Shown here one piece after another: positions 35,001 through 42,596 of a DNA stretch of 64,000 bases (position 1 is the first letter of the stretch; every line of letters begins with the position of its first letter). Origin of the DNA: Bolinopsis microptera. Its lineage: Eukaryota > Ctenophora > Tentaculata > Lobata > Bolinopsidae. The position numbers were made by a program, and so were the translations under genes. A model generated the notes under the pieces. The model saw only the letters and a program-made list of their open reading frames with translations. It had not been told where the DNA came from and did not search any database. Where the stretch lies: contig NC_087079.1 of assembly GCF_026151205.1 (NCBI RefSeq), positions 6,112,169 through 6,176,168 on the forward strand, given 5' to 3'.

Positions 35001-36612
35001 CATCCTGGGGCAGATCAGTGGGGCGCTGTGTGCCATTACAGGTCAGTAACCTGGTTAGTGGTTAGGTTGTGTACTGTTATCATTTGACGATTCAATAATC
35101 AGACATTTTCTTGAAAGAGTCTGTCTTTTAACGTTAAGGTTTTACTCGTTTAAGAGTCAGGGTTAAGCAAAGAAAAAGGCTATTTTCATATTGATATTTT
35201 ATGTTTTTACTGCTAATATGTACTTTAAATAACCCGAATAAGCGAAATCCCATCGTTCCAGGTATCATATTCGTTGCCTTGCCGGTGCCTATCATTGTTT
35301 CGCGGTTCAATTACTTTTTACAGGTTATTTTATTTCTTTATTTTCAATTTTACTCTAGTATAAAAGGTAGCTCAGCGCTGATTTTCATTTATTCTATCGA
35401 AAATTTATAAGCTAAGATTTATAAACTAAATGCCATAATCTAAATACCATACTATACTCCTAAGCGAATTGTTAACATTTTACCGATCATTACAGTTAGA
35501 AAATGAGAAGTGTAGAATTGGAGCTGATGAAGATATATCCATTTTCAAACATCCGCTCTACTCTTCCAAGCGACGGGTTGGTTCCTCTAATCCTGATGTA
35601 CAATACGTAATGAATAATCTTTTGGTTGATTTGTTGAATATCTGATTTGTGGGTGTGTTATTGAATTTTAAACGGCTTTAGTTCCTAAGACCTAAGCAAA
35701 GAGATTTTCAGATCTGGAGCCAAATTAGGAATTTGGGATGATTAGCAATAAAAAGAGTTACTCCACTAGATCATCAGTCACAATTCTAAATCATAACTTG
35801 TCCTCAAAAAACAACACCCTTGAGAGCGCAACCTTTAGATTTTATAATATACAGGATGAAGAATGTGTAATTTTCAGGAGCACTTAGAATTAAGAAGTGT
35901 AACTCTAAGAGCCTTGAGGGATGTTTTAACGTGTGGTAGAGCCTGTACTTATGCCTAACGTTTACACGGTAAAGGCTTGCCTGCCAGACGCTGTTACACT
36001 TACAGGGCTGGGCTGCTCTTTAATTCAAAGCTACGAGCTGTAGAGGATTCAAAACAATAGCCAAGATGTCCACAGTTACTGCATATAATGCTGAGAAAAT
36101 TCTTCATCAAATAGTTGCCTAGCAACTGGATATAATGCTGAAAACAAGCCACCACGCGCTATTATTACCTATTCAGTTGCTTATCTAACAAAGTAATGCT
36201 AGGGAATTATAGCAAGGTTTTGAGATTTAAGGTAGAGAATAAAGCTTTTGTTTTAGTTTACAAAACTACTTGCGCTGTTTTGGATGTTTCGGATGTTTTT
36301 CAATAAATATAATAACGGAAATTTAATCATTATCGGTAATCCAATTTCAATGGCTTAATTTCCATAAGCTAAAATCAATAATTTATTTATAAACAATAAT
36401 CTTCCTTCTCTCAGGGTAAAAAGAAAGACAGCACATCAGATATAGGAGCCAGCAGCGGGAGCAGCAAATCCAGATCAAACAATGACAATACAAGTATAAA
36501 CAGCTACAACAACAACAACAACAATAACAATAATAATAATAATAATGATAGTAACAGTAATCTACACACAACGTCTCAAGACTTTATAGAAACAGCAACT
36601 TCAGCTGTGTAG
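22901..36612 (+). CDS. Shaker-type voltage-gated potassium channel alpha subunit (12-exon model)
   Basis: Spliced model: 22901-23002, 25037-25157, 25364-25499, 25808-25935, 32888-33099, 33309-33484, 33814-34008, 34239-34374, 34929-35041, 35262-35323, 35496-35606, 36415-36612. All introns are GT-AG and every phase closes except for one surplus base in exon 7. Discounting it gives 562 residues. T1 spans roughly 102-190 ([22 protein letters not shown]), S1 about 225-250, S2 ends in [20 protein letters not shown]4 carries R-R-K-R-K-R, the filter is TSVGYGD (about 415-421) and S6 has PVP. The C-tail has poly-Asn and ends TSAV, a class I PDZ ligand. Known for the family: tetrameric K+ channel of excitable cells. 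T1, S4 and PVP place it in the Shaker (Kv1) branch, though the ortholog is not assignable by eye. As printed, the frameshift would truncate it before S4, so it is either a sequencing error or a recent pseudogene or null allele. Confidence 0.85.
22967..23764 (+). repeat. 40-bp array, about 20 identical copies, containing exon end plus splice donor
   Basis: Each unit comprises GTGAAGGAGCATATCACTAA..., i.e. the last 36 bases of first exon E, plus GTAG of the donor. The copies appear identical, so expansion or homogenisation is recent. The first copy is exonic; the others lie in the intron and present about 19 further CTG|GTAGGT donors. The last copy ends CTG|GTACGC. The 40-bp length shifts frame in each copy. 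Confidence 0.97.
23765..25036 (+). other. Kv intron between first exon E and the first common exon
   Basis: AT-rich with no exon seen. It includes a short ACAATGTAC repeat at 24920-24957. It ends in the acceptor CTTCTGCAG at 25036. Confidence 0.6.
25037..25157 (+). CDS. Kv common exon 2: charged N-terminal linker
   Basis: Acceptor CTTCTGCAG, 121 bases, donor AAAG|GTATGA, phase 0 to phase 1. Encodes [20 protein letters not shown]... then [14 protein letters not shown]: basic, then an acidic Ser-rich stretch with possible CK2 sites, then basic. This is the likely shared acceptor for all the alternative first exons. Confidence 0.75.
25364..25499 (+). CDS. Kv exon 3: start of T1 tetramerisation domain
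   Basis: Acceptor TTTCTCCAG, donor ACA|GTAAGT. Encodes a linker then [20 protein letters not shown], matching the start of the K-channel T1 (BTB-like) domain, including the NVGG motif. The linker between exon 2 and NVGG is longer than in typical vertebrate Kv1. Confidence 0.85.
25808..25935 (+). CDS. Kv exon 4: central T1 domain
   Basis: Acceptor AACCCAG, donor GGAG|GTGCGT. Encodes [20 protein letters not shown] then [21 protein letters not shown], the hallmark core of Shaker-type T1. A decameric tandem array starts a few bases after the donor. Confidence 0.88.
25941..26075 (+). repeat. 10-bp repeat (GTCACGTGTT) directly after the exon 4 donor
   Basis: GTCACGTGTT/GTCACGTGTA/GTCACGTTTA repeats about 13 times, placing many CACGTG or near-E-box sites in the first 140 bases of the intron. 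It gives spurious CYVT-type frames on both strands. Confidence 0.92.
26292..32900 (+). repeat. 66-bp minisatellite, about 100 copies, containing a splice acceptor and exon start
   Basis: The unit is 66 bases; it includes TAACTAGATATCAGCAAC, ATTAACTGTACACTAAG and CCCAGGACTGCTCTGTAT. The last 18 bases of that list are the real acceptor and first 13 bases of Kv exon 5, and the final copy runs straight into the exon. Copies vary mainly at ACCACCCG/ACCCCCCG, CTGCTC/CTCCTC and ATATCAG/ATATAAG; a few have 2-4 base indels. It fills almost the whole 6.95-kb intron between exons 4 and 5. Confidence 0.98.
32888..33099 (+). CDS. Kv exon 5: end of T1, T1-S1 linker and start of S1
   Basis: Acceptor CCTTTCCCAG, donor TTTG|GTATTC, phase 1 to 0. 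Encodes [20 protein letters not shown] then [32 protein letters not shown] and the start of S1, aligning with the conserved FxEEIxFYELG and FEYPESS regions of Kv1. Its acceptor is the last of about 100 copies in the 66-bp array and differs from most by an unbroken pyrimidine tract (CCCCCTTTCCCAG). Confidence 0.85.
33309..33484 (+). CDS. Kv exon 6: S1 end, S1-S2 loop and S2
   Basis: Acceptor TACCCCAG, donor CTCAG|GTAGGG. Encodes [20 protein letters not shown] (S1 end, with the conserved TLP motif), a short acidic loop, then [20 protein letters not shown] (S2, with the conserved Glu in the charge-transfer region). Confidence 0.88.
33520..33705 (+). repeat. 7-bp repeat (GTGCAGT/GTGCACT) after the exon 6 donor
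   Basis: About 26 copies of GTGCAGT-like heptamers begin some 35 bases after the donor. It generates overlapping spurious frames in all phases on both strands. Confidence 0.92.
33814..34008 (+). CDS. Kv exon 7: S2-S3 linker, S3, S4 voltage sensor (frameshifted)
   Basis: Acceptor TGTGCCCAG, donor ATAG|GTAAAT. The start encodes [11 protein letters not shown], the Kv S2-S3 signature, but the continuation into S3 ([20 protein letters not shown]) and S4 ([20 protein letters not shown]) is in another frame. One surplus base lies in or beside GGG at 33845-33847. Read as printed, translation ends at TAG 33914-33916. With 194 rather than 195 bases the exon phases close perfectly. S4 aligns with R1-R6 as R, R, K, R, K, R. 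Confidence 0.85.
34239..34374 (+). CDS. Kv exon 8: S4-S5 linker, S5 and turret start
   Basis: Acceptor CTCCTCCTAG, donor ACTAG|GTGTGT. Encodes [20 protein letters not shown] and [15 protein letters not shown], then a short turret ([10 protein letters not shown]). Spacing matches Kv1 S4-S5/S5. Confidence 0.85.
34500..34745 (+). repeat. 10-bp repeat (ACAATAACTT), about 24 copies
   Basis: ACAATAACTT with occasional changes (AAATAACTT, TCGATAACTT). It fills the middle of the intron between exons 8 and 9. A 14-base segment GATTTTATCAAGTT/ reverse complement pair follows at 34795-34862. Confidence 0.92.
34929..35041 (+). CDS. Kv exon 9: pore helix, selectivity filter, start of S6
   Basis: Acceptor TGCTCCCCAG, donor ACAG|GTCAGT. 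Encodes [20 protein letters not shown] then [17 protein letters not shown]. The filter is TSVGYGD where Shaker has TTVGYGD, a conservative change. The FWWA pore-helix motif is intact. Confidence 0.9.
35262..35323 (+). CDS. Kv exon 10: S6 with PVP hinge
   Basis: Acceptor CGTTCCAG, donor TACAG|GTTATT. Encodes [20 protein letters not shown] followed by Q: the S6 gate with the Pro-Val-Pro kink and the NYF motif, typical of Shaker-related Kv channels. Confidence 0.9.
35496..35606 (+). CDS. Kv exon 11: proximal C-tail
   Basis: Acceptor ATCATTACAG, 37 codons, donor TAC|GTAATG. Encodes [20 protein letters not shown] and [17 protein letters not shown]. Basic KRR plus Ser suggests a regulatory site. 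Assigned by phase and position, as this region is poorly conserved in the family. Confidence 0.7.
36415..36612 (+). CDS. Kv exon 12: distal C-tail with poly-Asn and PDZ-binding end
   Basis: Acceptor CTTCTCTCAG, 65 codons, TAG. Encodes [20 protein letters not shown], an Asn run of about 12 residues from AAC/AAT repeats, and the end [12 protein letters not shown]. The final TSAV fits a class I PDZ ligand (S/T-X-hydrophobic), as in Shaker ETDV. Possible AATAAA signals follow at about 37021 and 37352. Confidence 0.75.
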   Translation, partial: GKKKDSTSDIGASSGSSKSRSNNDNTSINSYNNNNNNNNNNNNNDSNSNLHTTSQDFIETATSAV

Positions 36613-37559
36613 CGGTTTTAAGATGCTTTTTTATAATCATTACTGAAAAGCATCCTGGCAGTTGAGATGAAGAGGTGTTATTTATCTACAGAGGGTACTC
36701 GTTAGTCGTTACTCGTGCAACATTTCATATTGGTGTTTGGTAAAAGTCAGTGGAGAGATTGAAGAGACTTAAAACGGGTAATCTTATTCATTATTGGATA
36801 TTCTGGATGCTTTGTAGATTACCTGGTAAACTTGGCGATCAAATCAAATGGAAGATCGTATCATGTTATCTGAGCTATTGTGACTGAATTTGGGGGATTA
36901 TATCTCGTTTGTCGGTGTTGTTTTGACTGAGATGCTGGGAGATTACTTTTACTCAACCTCTTACGACTCGAAAAGCTAGATCATATCTTGGTAGCCACTT
37001 ATGATCTTCATCCTACTGAAATAAAGTACAAAACCCAGAAACTGGCACGCTGAACCCAATACAAACCTCCTCGTCAGCTGTAGTTACAGTTTCTCTCTGT
37101 TCACGATTTGGTTTTTTACAGTTTAGTGTTCCTGGGTATTGGCGGATTGTTCTGCGACATTCTCTTACTTAAATCAGTAAGTTATTTAACTCGGGGTTGG
37201 CTTTGTACGCCGAAATTATACTCCTGCAAAAAGGCAGCAATAAAATCAATGCTGTGATTTGTATGTGTAACTGCTCTTATTTAGGCATTAATTTCATCGA
37301 TGCTTCCTTTATTTATTTGGAACCTTATTTCAAATTTGCCGGTTATTTTCAATAAAGCTGGCTATTGATTTTTTTACGCAAAGAATTTTACTGCATTTTG
37401 CTTCGACTTTTTTATTGAGCTTTCTTGATTCTGTTTAATGGTTTTTAATAATTTTTATCGTCTCATTTCACAATTCTTGTTTTATTAGATCACTGCAAGG
37501 GACAAAAGAAAATCGCGATTATTTAGGGACATGATGATTAATTACTCAAAACTCGACTA

Positions 37560-37745
37560 TGTCACGTGACTTTTTCAACCCGTTCTCTAGCTGGCCCTGA
37601 GGCTGAACGACAATTCGAAACCCTAACCCTCTTAAATCTGATCCTAACCCTAACCCAACCCCTAACAAAAGCATATGCTGAAACCCTAACCCTAACGAGA
37701 AGTTCGACCAACTTCCTTATACGGTCATATCACGTGATCAAGACA
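37560..37745. repeat. dispersed repeat with degenerate telomere-like CCCTAA units
   Basis: Contains CCCTAACCCT, CCTAACCCTAACCC and CCCTAACCCTAACGAGAAG, followed by a block ending ATCACGTGAT. The same arrangement recurs in inverted orientation at 57195-57305, so it is a dispersed repeat rather than a true telomere. It produces similar spurious frames in both places (ETLTLTR.. and EILTLTR..). Confidence 0.7.
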
Positions 37746-38131
37746 GTTTTTCGGTAATATCTCGTCAGGGGAGCATTTTAACCCTATGTCATGGGGGTGA
37801 TTCTGAATCAACGTCCGCAAATACATCGATTAAACTTAAAGTTGGTTTCAACTGTCGTTTAAACCAAAACGACAGTTGAAACCAATCAAAAACTTTGGTT
37901 CTATTTCTATTTCTAATGGACGCACAAGTACGTACTGTTAAAGTTAAACTGATTGATACCGGCACCGTGCTATGACAATTATTACCTTTTCATACAAACA
38001 GAGATATTACACTACAATAGAACGTACCTGTAAGACTGACCTCCAGCTCGCCATTCAAGCAAATCGAGGATTTTCACAGCGTGCAGGATGTTTATTTCGA
38101 CAAAATGACTCCTCCAGATCCAGTCTTTACT

Positions 38132-38611
38132 TTAAAAGAATAGAGATGTACTACAACAGATATTATATGTAGTTGTACTACAACAAGGATGTTTTTCTAT
38201 TTGCAAGGAAATTATGAATTTTAATTTCGTGTTTCTAAATACACTGACACAAATTTTGTGGATTTTCGGAAATTCGCCATATTTTACCCCACCATTGTGT
38301 TTACCCGCCACTATATTACCCGCCATAATGATAAATATACGAACTATAAGGTAGTTCCCTTCAATCTCATAAACATTAAACTGATATACAAGGGGAGCCT
38401 TTTTTCCTTCCGGGTATAGCGCAAACCTATAATTAGTCAGTGTAATAAGCGCCAAGAGCGAGCACAGAACTTTTTTTCTCCGATTTCGATAAATTTGGTA
38501 CCAAACGTTGTCTAAAAATGTGAATGAAATAAATCCACCGTGTACAGTGTAGCAATTTTCGCTAAAAATGCTACACGGCGTTTGTTCGCCGCGCGTGCTT
38601 TTTTCGCGCAA
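38132..38611 (-). pseudogene. open minus-strand frame with exon-like similarity to 55353-55436
   Basis: A 159-codon frame lacking a good ATG near its start. Its stretch YRFALYPEGKKAP and VYEIEGNYLIVR matches YRFAQYPEERKAM and VYEIEGNYKR of an 84-base exon-like segment at 55353-55436, also minus. In-frame similarity hints that both derive from one coding exon, but no family is recognised. Could also be a non-coding repeat. Confidence 0.25.
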
Positions 38612-39239
38612 ATTTTTAGTTTTTGGCCTATAACTTTCGCATTTTCAATTATTATCACATAATTATTATGGTATCGTACGTAATCTGCTCATCGAAACGA
38701 AACTTTTAGTACTAATGTTTTAAGATTTAAAGGAATTTATTTTTTATCTGAACACAATTTGTGTAAAATTTTGAATTCAATATTTTATTCATTATTGAAT
38801 TTTTAAAGAAAGGTCGATTCGTACTGTTTAATAAAATGTATCTATTAGTATTATAACATAATAACATTTCGAGCGGGTTAAAAAAATAAGTGACAGTCGA
38901 GTGTAGAGTGATTAATCATCATCCAAAAGATCATAATAGTAAACAATAATTCACATTCGATCGGACAAATTACAGAAACAATTTATTCCTAAAATTAAAT
39001 CAACAAGTGAAACATGACTCAAAAATTACTCAACATTCCATTTTCCAAGATACACTAGCATAGCAATTGTGTCCTTTTACTTGCTAAAGTCAAACTCTTC
39101 TGATATTGCTGAGGATTAGCAAATCAGAAAAAAAAAACCTAATTTTTCAGACTTGATCTCTACAGTCCGATTGGTGATACGCGAAACCTGGTAGAATCTT
39201 TTTCACTTTATGCACCATAGTTTTTATAAGTTTATAGTT

Positions 39240-39350
39240 GGCACACAGTCACTCATAGTTACCACCCATAGTAACCACTCATAGTAACCACCCATAGTAA
39301 CCACACATAGTTACCACCCATAGTAACCACACATAGTAACCACGTACAGG
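39240..39350. repeat. 12-bp repeat (CATAGTAACCAC) downstream of the acyltransferase
   Basis: About nine copies of CATAGTAACCAC or CATAGTTACCAC lie just 3' of the minus-strand gene. The duplicated arm has a shorter version (GTGGTTACTATG, about 5 copies at 54095-54160), so copy number has changed since the duplication. Confidence 0.85.
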
Positions 39351-39370
39351 AGCCACTCAGCGGCACTGCA

Positions 39371-41572
39371 TTACGTACTCTTCCTATATGTGATACCCTC
39401 TAGGTTAGCAACAGGTTGTTCCACAGTAAGGTACAGAACAGCAGCAGAGAGGTAAGACATGGTCAGTATGCCCAGATAAGACACAGCAAACTCAAAGTCA
39501 GGGTTGAGGAAGAAAGCATGTCTCATCTGACCAGCCAGCAGTGTTATCAGACCCAGGTGGAGGAGGAAGACGGAGTAAGTGAGTCTGGAGAGGAGCTGCC
39601 ACCCACTCCAGCTGAGGAGGGAGTTAATGAACCCTCCCAAACCACACTGGCACATCAGGATCTGTGTGGTCAGGGACAAAGACCAGGCGATCCTTGCTAG
39701 ACCCTGGTAGGATACACTCTCCACTTCGCTCGGTTTCCCTTCCTGGTTGATGTTCAGCTGTATATCATGGTACAGCCCGAATACAACAGCGTACTCCACA
39801 GCAGCTGTTATTGCCCATATTGGTGTAGCACACAACACTTTCTGCCACTCCGGCAGAATCTTCACTCTCTCTGTGACCTGTTGTCCCCATTTCCAATAGA
39901 ACCAGCCCCCTAATATCCCCACTAGATACGGTGTTATCCTGATCCAGGGTTTATTGTACAGCAGCCAGAACTGGTCCGGGTTAGGGTCTGCAGTTGAAGC
40001 AGGTCCTAAATGGTAATGTGCTGTGATGACAGCAGTGGTGATAGCACTACAGAGTATAGTACCACCAGTAACCATCACTCCAAGTAAAGGTCTCCCTAAC
40101 AGTAGCACTATGAAGAGAGGAGCTACGAGGAAGAACTGCATGTCATTAGCAAGGTACCAGCCCTGCCCCACACAGGCTTCTGACCCACTGTTCTTCCAGG
40201 GAACCAGGTTGTTTATGTAGAGGAGGTTAGTGTACCAGTACCTCTCACACATTGCATGGGAACTCTGTGGTGAGGAGGTTACTTGTTGAGCAGTGGGTCC
40301 TGTCATGACCAGTCTGTAGAGCCACCCTTCAATCAGCATTGCTACCAAGTAGGGTAGTGTCAGTCTTACGTACCTGTGGAAGTAGAACGCTATCCATTGT
40401 AGTGGAGTTAGACCACCTCTCTTAGTAAGCTGCTTTAACAGGAGGTATGTCACCAGGAACCCGCTCAGAGCAAAGAAGGAGTCAACAGAAGGGAAACCAT
40501 TAAATATGATCAGGAAGTTTCTTCTCTTCAGGAGCTGAGTTGCGTAAGTGAACCCATTGTAGGTGGAGACTGTTATTGCTAAGAGGTATGAGTGTCCTAG
40601 AACCACCCAGTTGATACTGAGAACCCTGATGCCGTTCAGACAGAGCACCTGGCCTGGTTTAGTAGCGGTGGAGAAGAGAGTCTCCATGGTCCTCTGCAGA
40701 GCGAAACACTTCATAAACCTGCCCAGTAACCACTCCGGCTGGTTGGGTGACCGGTACTTCTCCTCAGTGGGCTGCTTGTCTACATCTTCGTACGGGGTTT
40801 CCTCCGCGTCAACTAGCACTGTTGTATCGTCTTTACCACCCTCCATGAAGCTTATTATTATTGGTTCCAAGAGGTACCACAGTGTGCCTACCACGACCAG
40901 GAGTGTGAAGATGGAGATGATAGTGACAGCTGCATAGGCTCCGGCATCAAACTCTTGTTTAACATCACACTGTGCAACCCACTTGGCTGGGTCAGTGTGA
41001 ATAATCCCTGATTTATTGATCAGAGCAGCAATCTGCTTGAAGACATCCTGTAGATCAGCAGTGCTTCTACACTCGGGAGGACTGCAGCCTGTCCACACAA
41101 GAGCAAGAGGGTAGCCTCCTAGAGTGAGCGGTGCGGAGACAACACAGTTCTCATACCTGTACCCTGTACTTTTATTCCCCAGTGCTCCTGTCCCGCACAT
41201 TTCGTAGTTCCCCAGCCACAGGAAGTTCCCTGTAGTTACACCTGGACCCGGTTTACCAAGAGCGTCTATAAACGCTATACTCTCCGGGTTGAATGAAGTG
41301 AGACCGGATGTGAGTTGGGAGAGTTTAGCATTGCACTGAGTCTGGTTACCAAGGTTACCAAGGTTACCAAGGTTACCAAACCCTTTGAAGCTTGAGAAGA
41401 GAGAGTGTGAGGTTAGGTTAGCAAGCATTGCTTGTTGTAGTGTGTCAGGGATGTAAGGTGGGACAGCTAGTGGTTGCCATGGTAACCAGGTAGGTAGATT
41501 TTGTTGCCATGGGTTACCTGAGGTCTGTTCTATGACGAGGCAGATGAAGAGAATCTTCTGCACCAAGATCAT
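39371..41572 (-). CDS. NRF-6-like membrane acyltransferase, single exon, 733 aa
   Basis: One intact frame from ATG to TAA. A signal peptide (MILVQKILFICLVIEQTSG) precedes an extracellular domain of about 190 residues with cysteines and N-glycosylation sequons (NLT, NQT, NKS), matching the N-terminal domain of nose-resistant-to-fluoxetine proteins. A first membrane helix (about 215-237) leads to an acyltransferase-3 domain with LNGIRVLSINWVVLGHSY, SVDSFFALSGFLVTYLLLK and some ten further helices to the C-terminus. Known for the family: integral membrane proteins named from C. elegans nrf-6, linked to lipid or drug transport; the biochemical substrate is not established. A GNLGNLGNLGN stretch (about residues 67-77) comes from a 9-bp DNA repeat. 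No intron is visible. A mostly deleted copy lies inverted at 53904. Confidence 0.92.
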   Translation of the reverse strand: MILVQKILFICLVIEQTSGNPWQQNLPTWLPWQPLAVPPYIPDTLQQAMLANLTSHSLFSSFKGFGNLGNLGNLGNQTQCNAKLSQLTSGLTSFNPESIAFIDALGKPGPGVTTGNFLWLGNYEMCGTGALGNKSTGYRYENCVVSAPLTLGGYPLALVWTGCSPPECRSTADLQDVFKQIAALINKSGIIHTDPAKWVAQCDVKQEFDAGAYAAVTIISIFTLLVVVGTLWYLLEPIIISFMEGGKDDTTVLVDAEETPYEDVDKQPTEEKYRSPNQPEWLLGRFMKCFALQRTMETLFSTATKPGQVLCLNGIRVLSINWVVLGHSYLLAITVSTYNGFTYATQLLKRRNFLIIFNGFPSVDSFFALSGFLVTYLLLKQLTKRGGLTPLQWIAFYFHRYVRLTLPYLVAMLIEGWLYRLVMTGPTAQQVTSSPQSSHAMCERYWYTNLLYINNLVPWKNSGSEACVGQGWYLANDMQFFLVAPLFIVLLLGRPLLGVMVTGGTILCSAITTAVITAHYHLGPASTADPNPDQFWLLYNKPWIRITPYLVGILGGWFYWKWGQQVTERVKILPEWQKVLCATPIWAITAAVEYAVVFGLYHDIQLNINQEGKPSEVESVSYQGLARIAWSLSLTTQILMCQCGLGGFINSLLSWSGWQLLSRLTYSVFLLHLGLITLLAGQMRHAFFLNPDFEFAVSYLGILTMSYLSAAVLYLTVEQPVANLEGITYRKST

Positions 41573-41979
41573 TCAACTTTTTACTTATGAACTTAACCTA
41601 CAAAATGGAGTTTGTTAGCAACTGAAATTATGAATAAAAAAGTTGTTGCCATGGTAACCAGGTAAGTAAGTAGTATGTACATTGCTTATTTACAGGCCCT
41701 GCCTGTTTTATTTACTTAGTAATTATTGTGTTTAAAGAACCACCAAATAATGTTAAATCATGAAGCTTAAAAGCTTAAAGTATATAGCGAAACACTGAAT
41801 TTTGTGTTACGATATTATGGCAAAAATTATTTCAAAGATAAACGAAACAAGCAGAAAAGGGAAATAAAATCTGCGACAATGCACGCCAAGGTTACGTAGA
41901 AGTTATACTACTGCTTCAACCTCTGCAGTATGCTTGTTACCATGGTATCAGCGACTCAACAGCCGAATTCTAACCACGA

Positions 41980-42596
41980 GTTCACCCAGCACATATTGAA
42001 TTACAGAATACAGACTATTGCTCTTATCTAAAAACACTGTAACGTCAGCGATATTCTGCTCTGCAATTTCTGCAATATTTACGATTACAAACAGTTAATA
42101 CTAATTAGTATTAGTAGCATATTATTGTGCAATCTGATCAAGCATCACAAATCTGTAAAATACGATGGGCATCCAAACACGGTAAACACATAGTGAACTA
42201 TGTCCGCAATTACTTGGACCCAATACATCGAATTAATCTAAATCCAAAAGTTTATGAAAAACTATTTAATAACAAAAAAATCCATGGTGAATAACTGTGG
42301 ATATAGAGTCAAAATTGGTATTTCAATACGTCAAATTCCAGATACATTAGATACAAGTCTGATATGGTCATTAATGTGTGAGAAGATGTGTGGGGGAAGT
42401 GTAATATGATGTTGAAAGTATAGGAAGGTAGATAGAAAGAAAGAAAAAATGTATAATAATAATAATATGGGGAGCAAAAAGATTAGGCTAAACTGTTGTT
42501 TCACTATCCAATAAACATTTCCATAGATGCTTAGTGACCTCAGATTTGAAAATACTAGTAGACACAATCTGTCTTACCTGTTAAGGGAGTCCATTC
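41980..42596. other. intergenic, no gene seen
   Basis: AT-rich spacer between the inverted-duplication edge and a decayed LINE. The 78-codon frame on the minus strand (42331-42567) is low-complexity and not supported. Confidence 0.4.

Larger units (their letters stand above)
36613..38928. other. Kv 3' flank and intergenic DNA
   Basis: Contains likely Kv 3' UTR with AATAAA near 37021 and 37352, a telomere-like repeat (next entry), an AAACGACAGTTGAAACCAA hairpin around 37845-37885 and the minus-strand open frame described below. Confidence 0.5.
38929..41979. repeat. left arm of a large inverted duplication
   Basis: The reverse complement of this block, including both flanks of the acyltransferase gene, recurs at 50748-54478. 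Near-identical stretches include TTAGAATTCGGCTGTTGAGT (outer edge) and TCGATCGGACAAATT-type sequence at the inner edge. Differences: about 2 kb of the CDS is missing and a LINE is inserted in the right arm. Confidence 0.9.

Noticed and set aside
40563-40937. Plus-strand frame of 124 codons inside the acyltransferase gene
   Set aside because: Shadow of the minus-strand gene, which has clear domain support.
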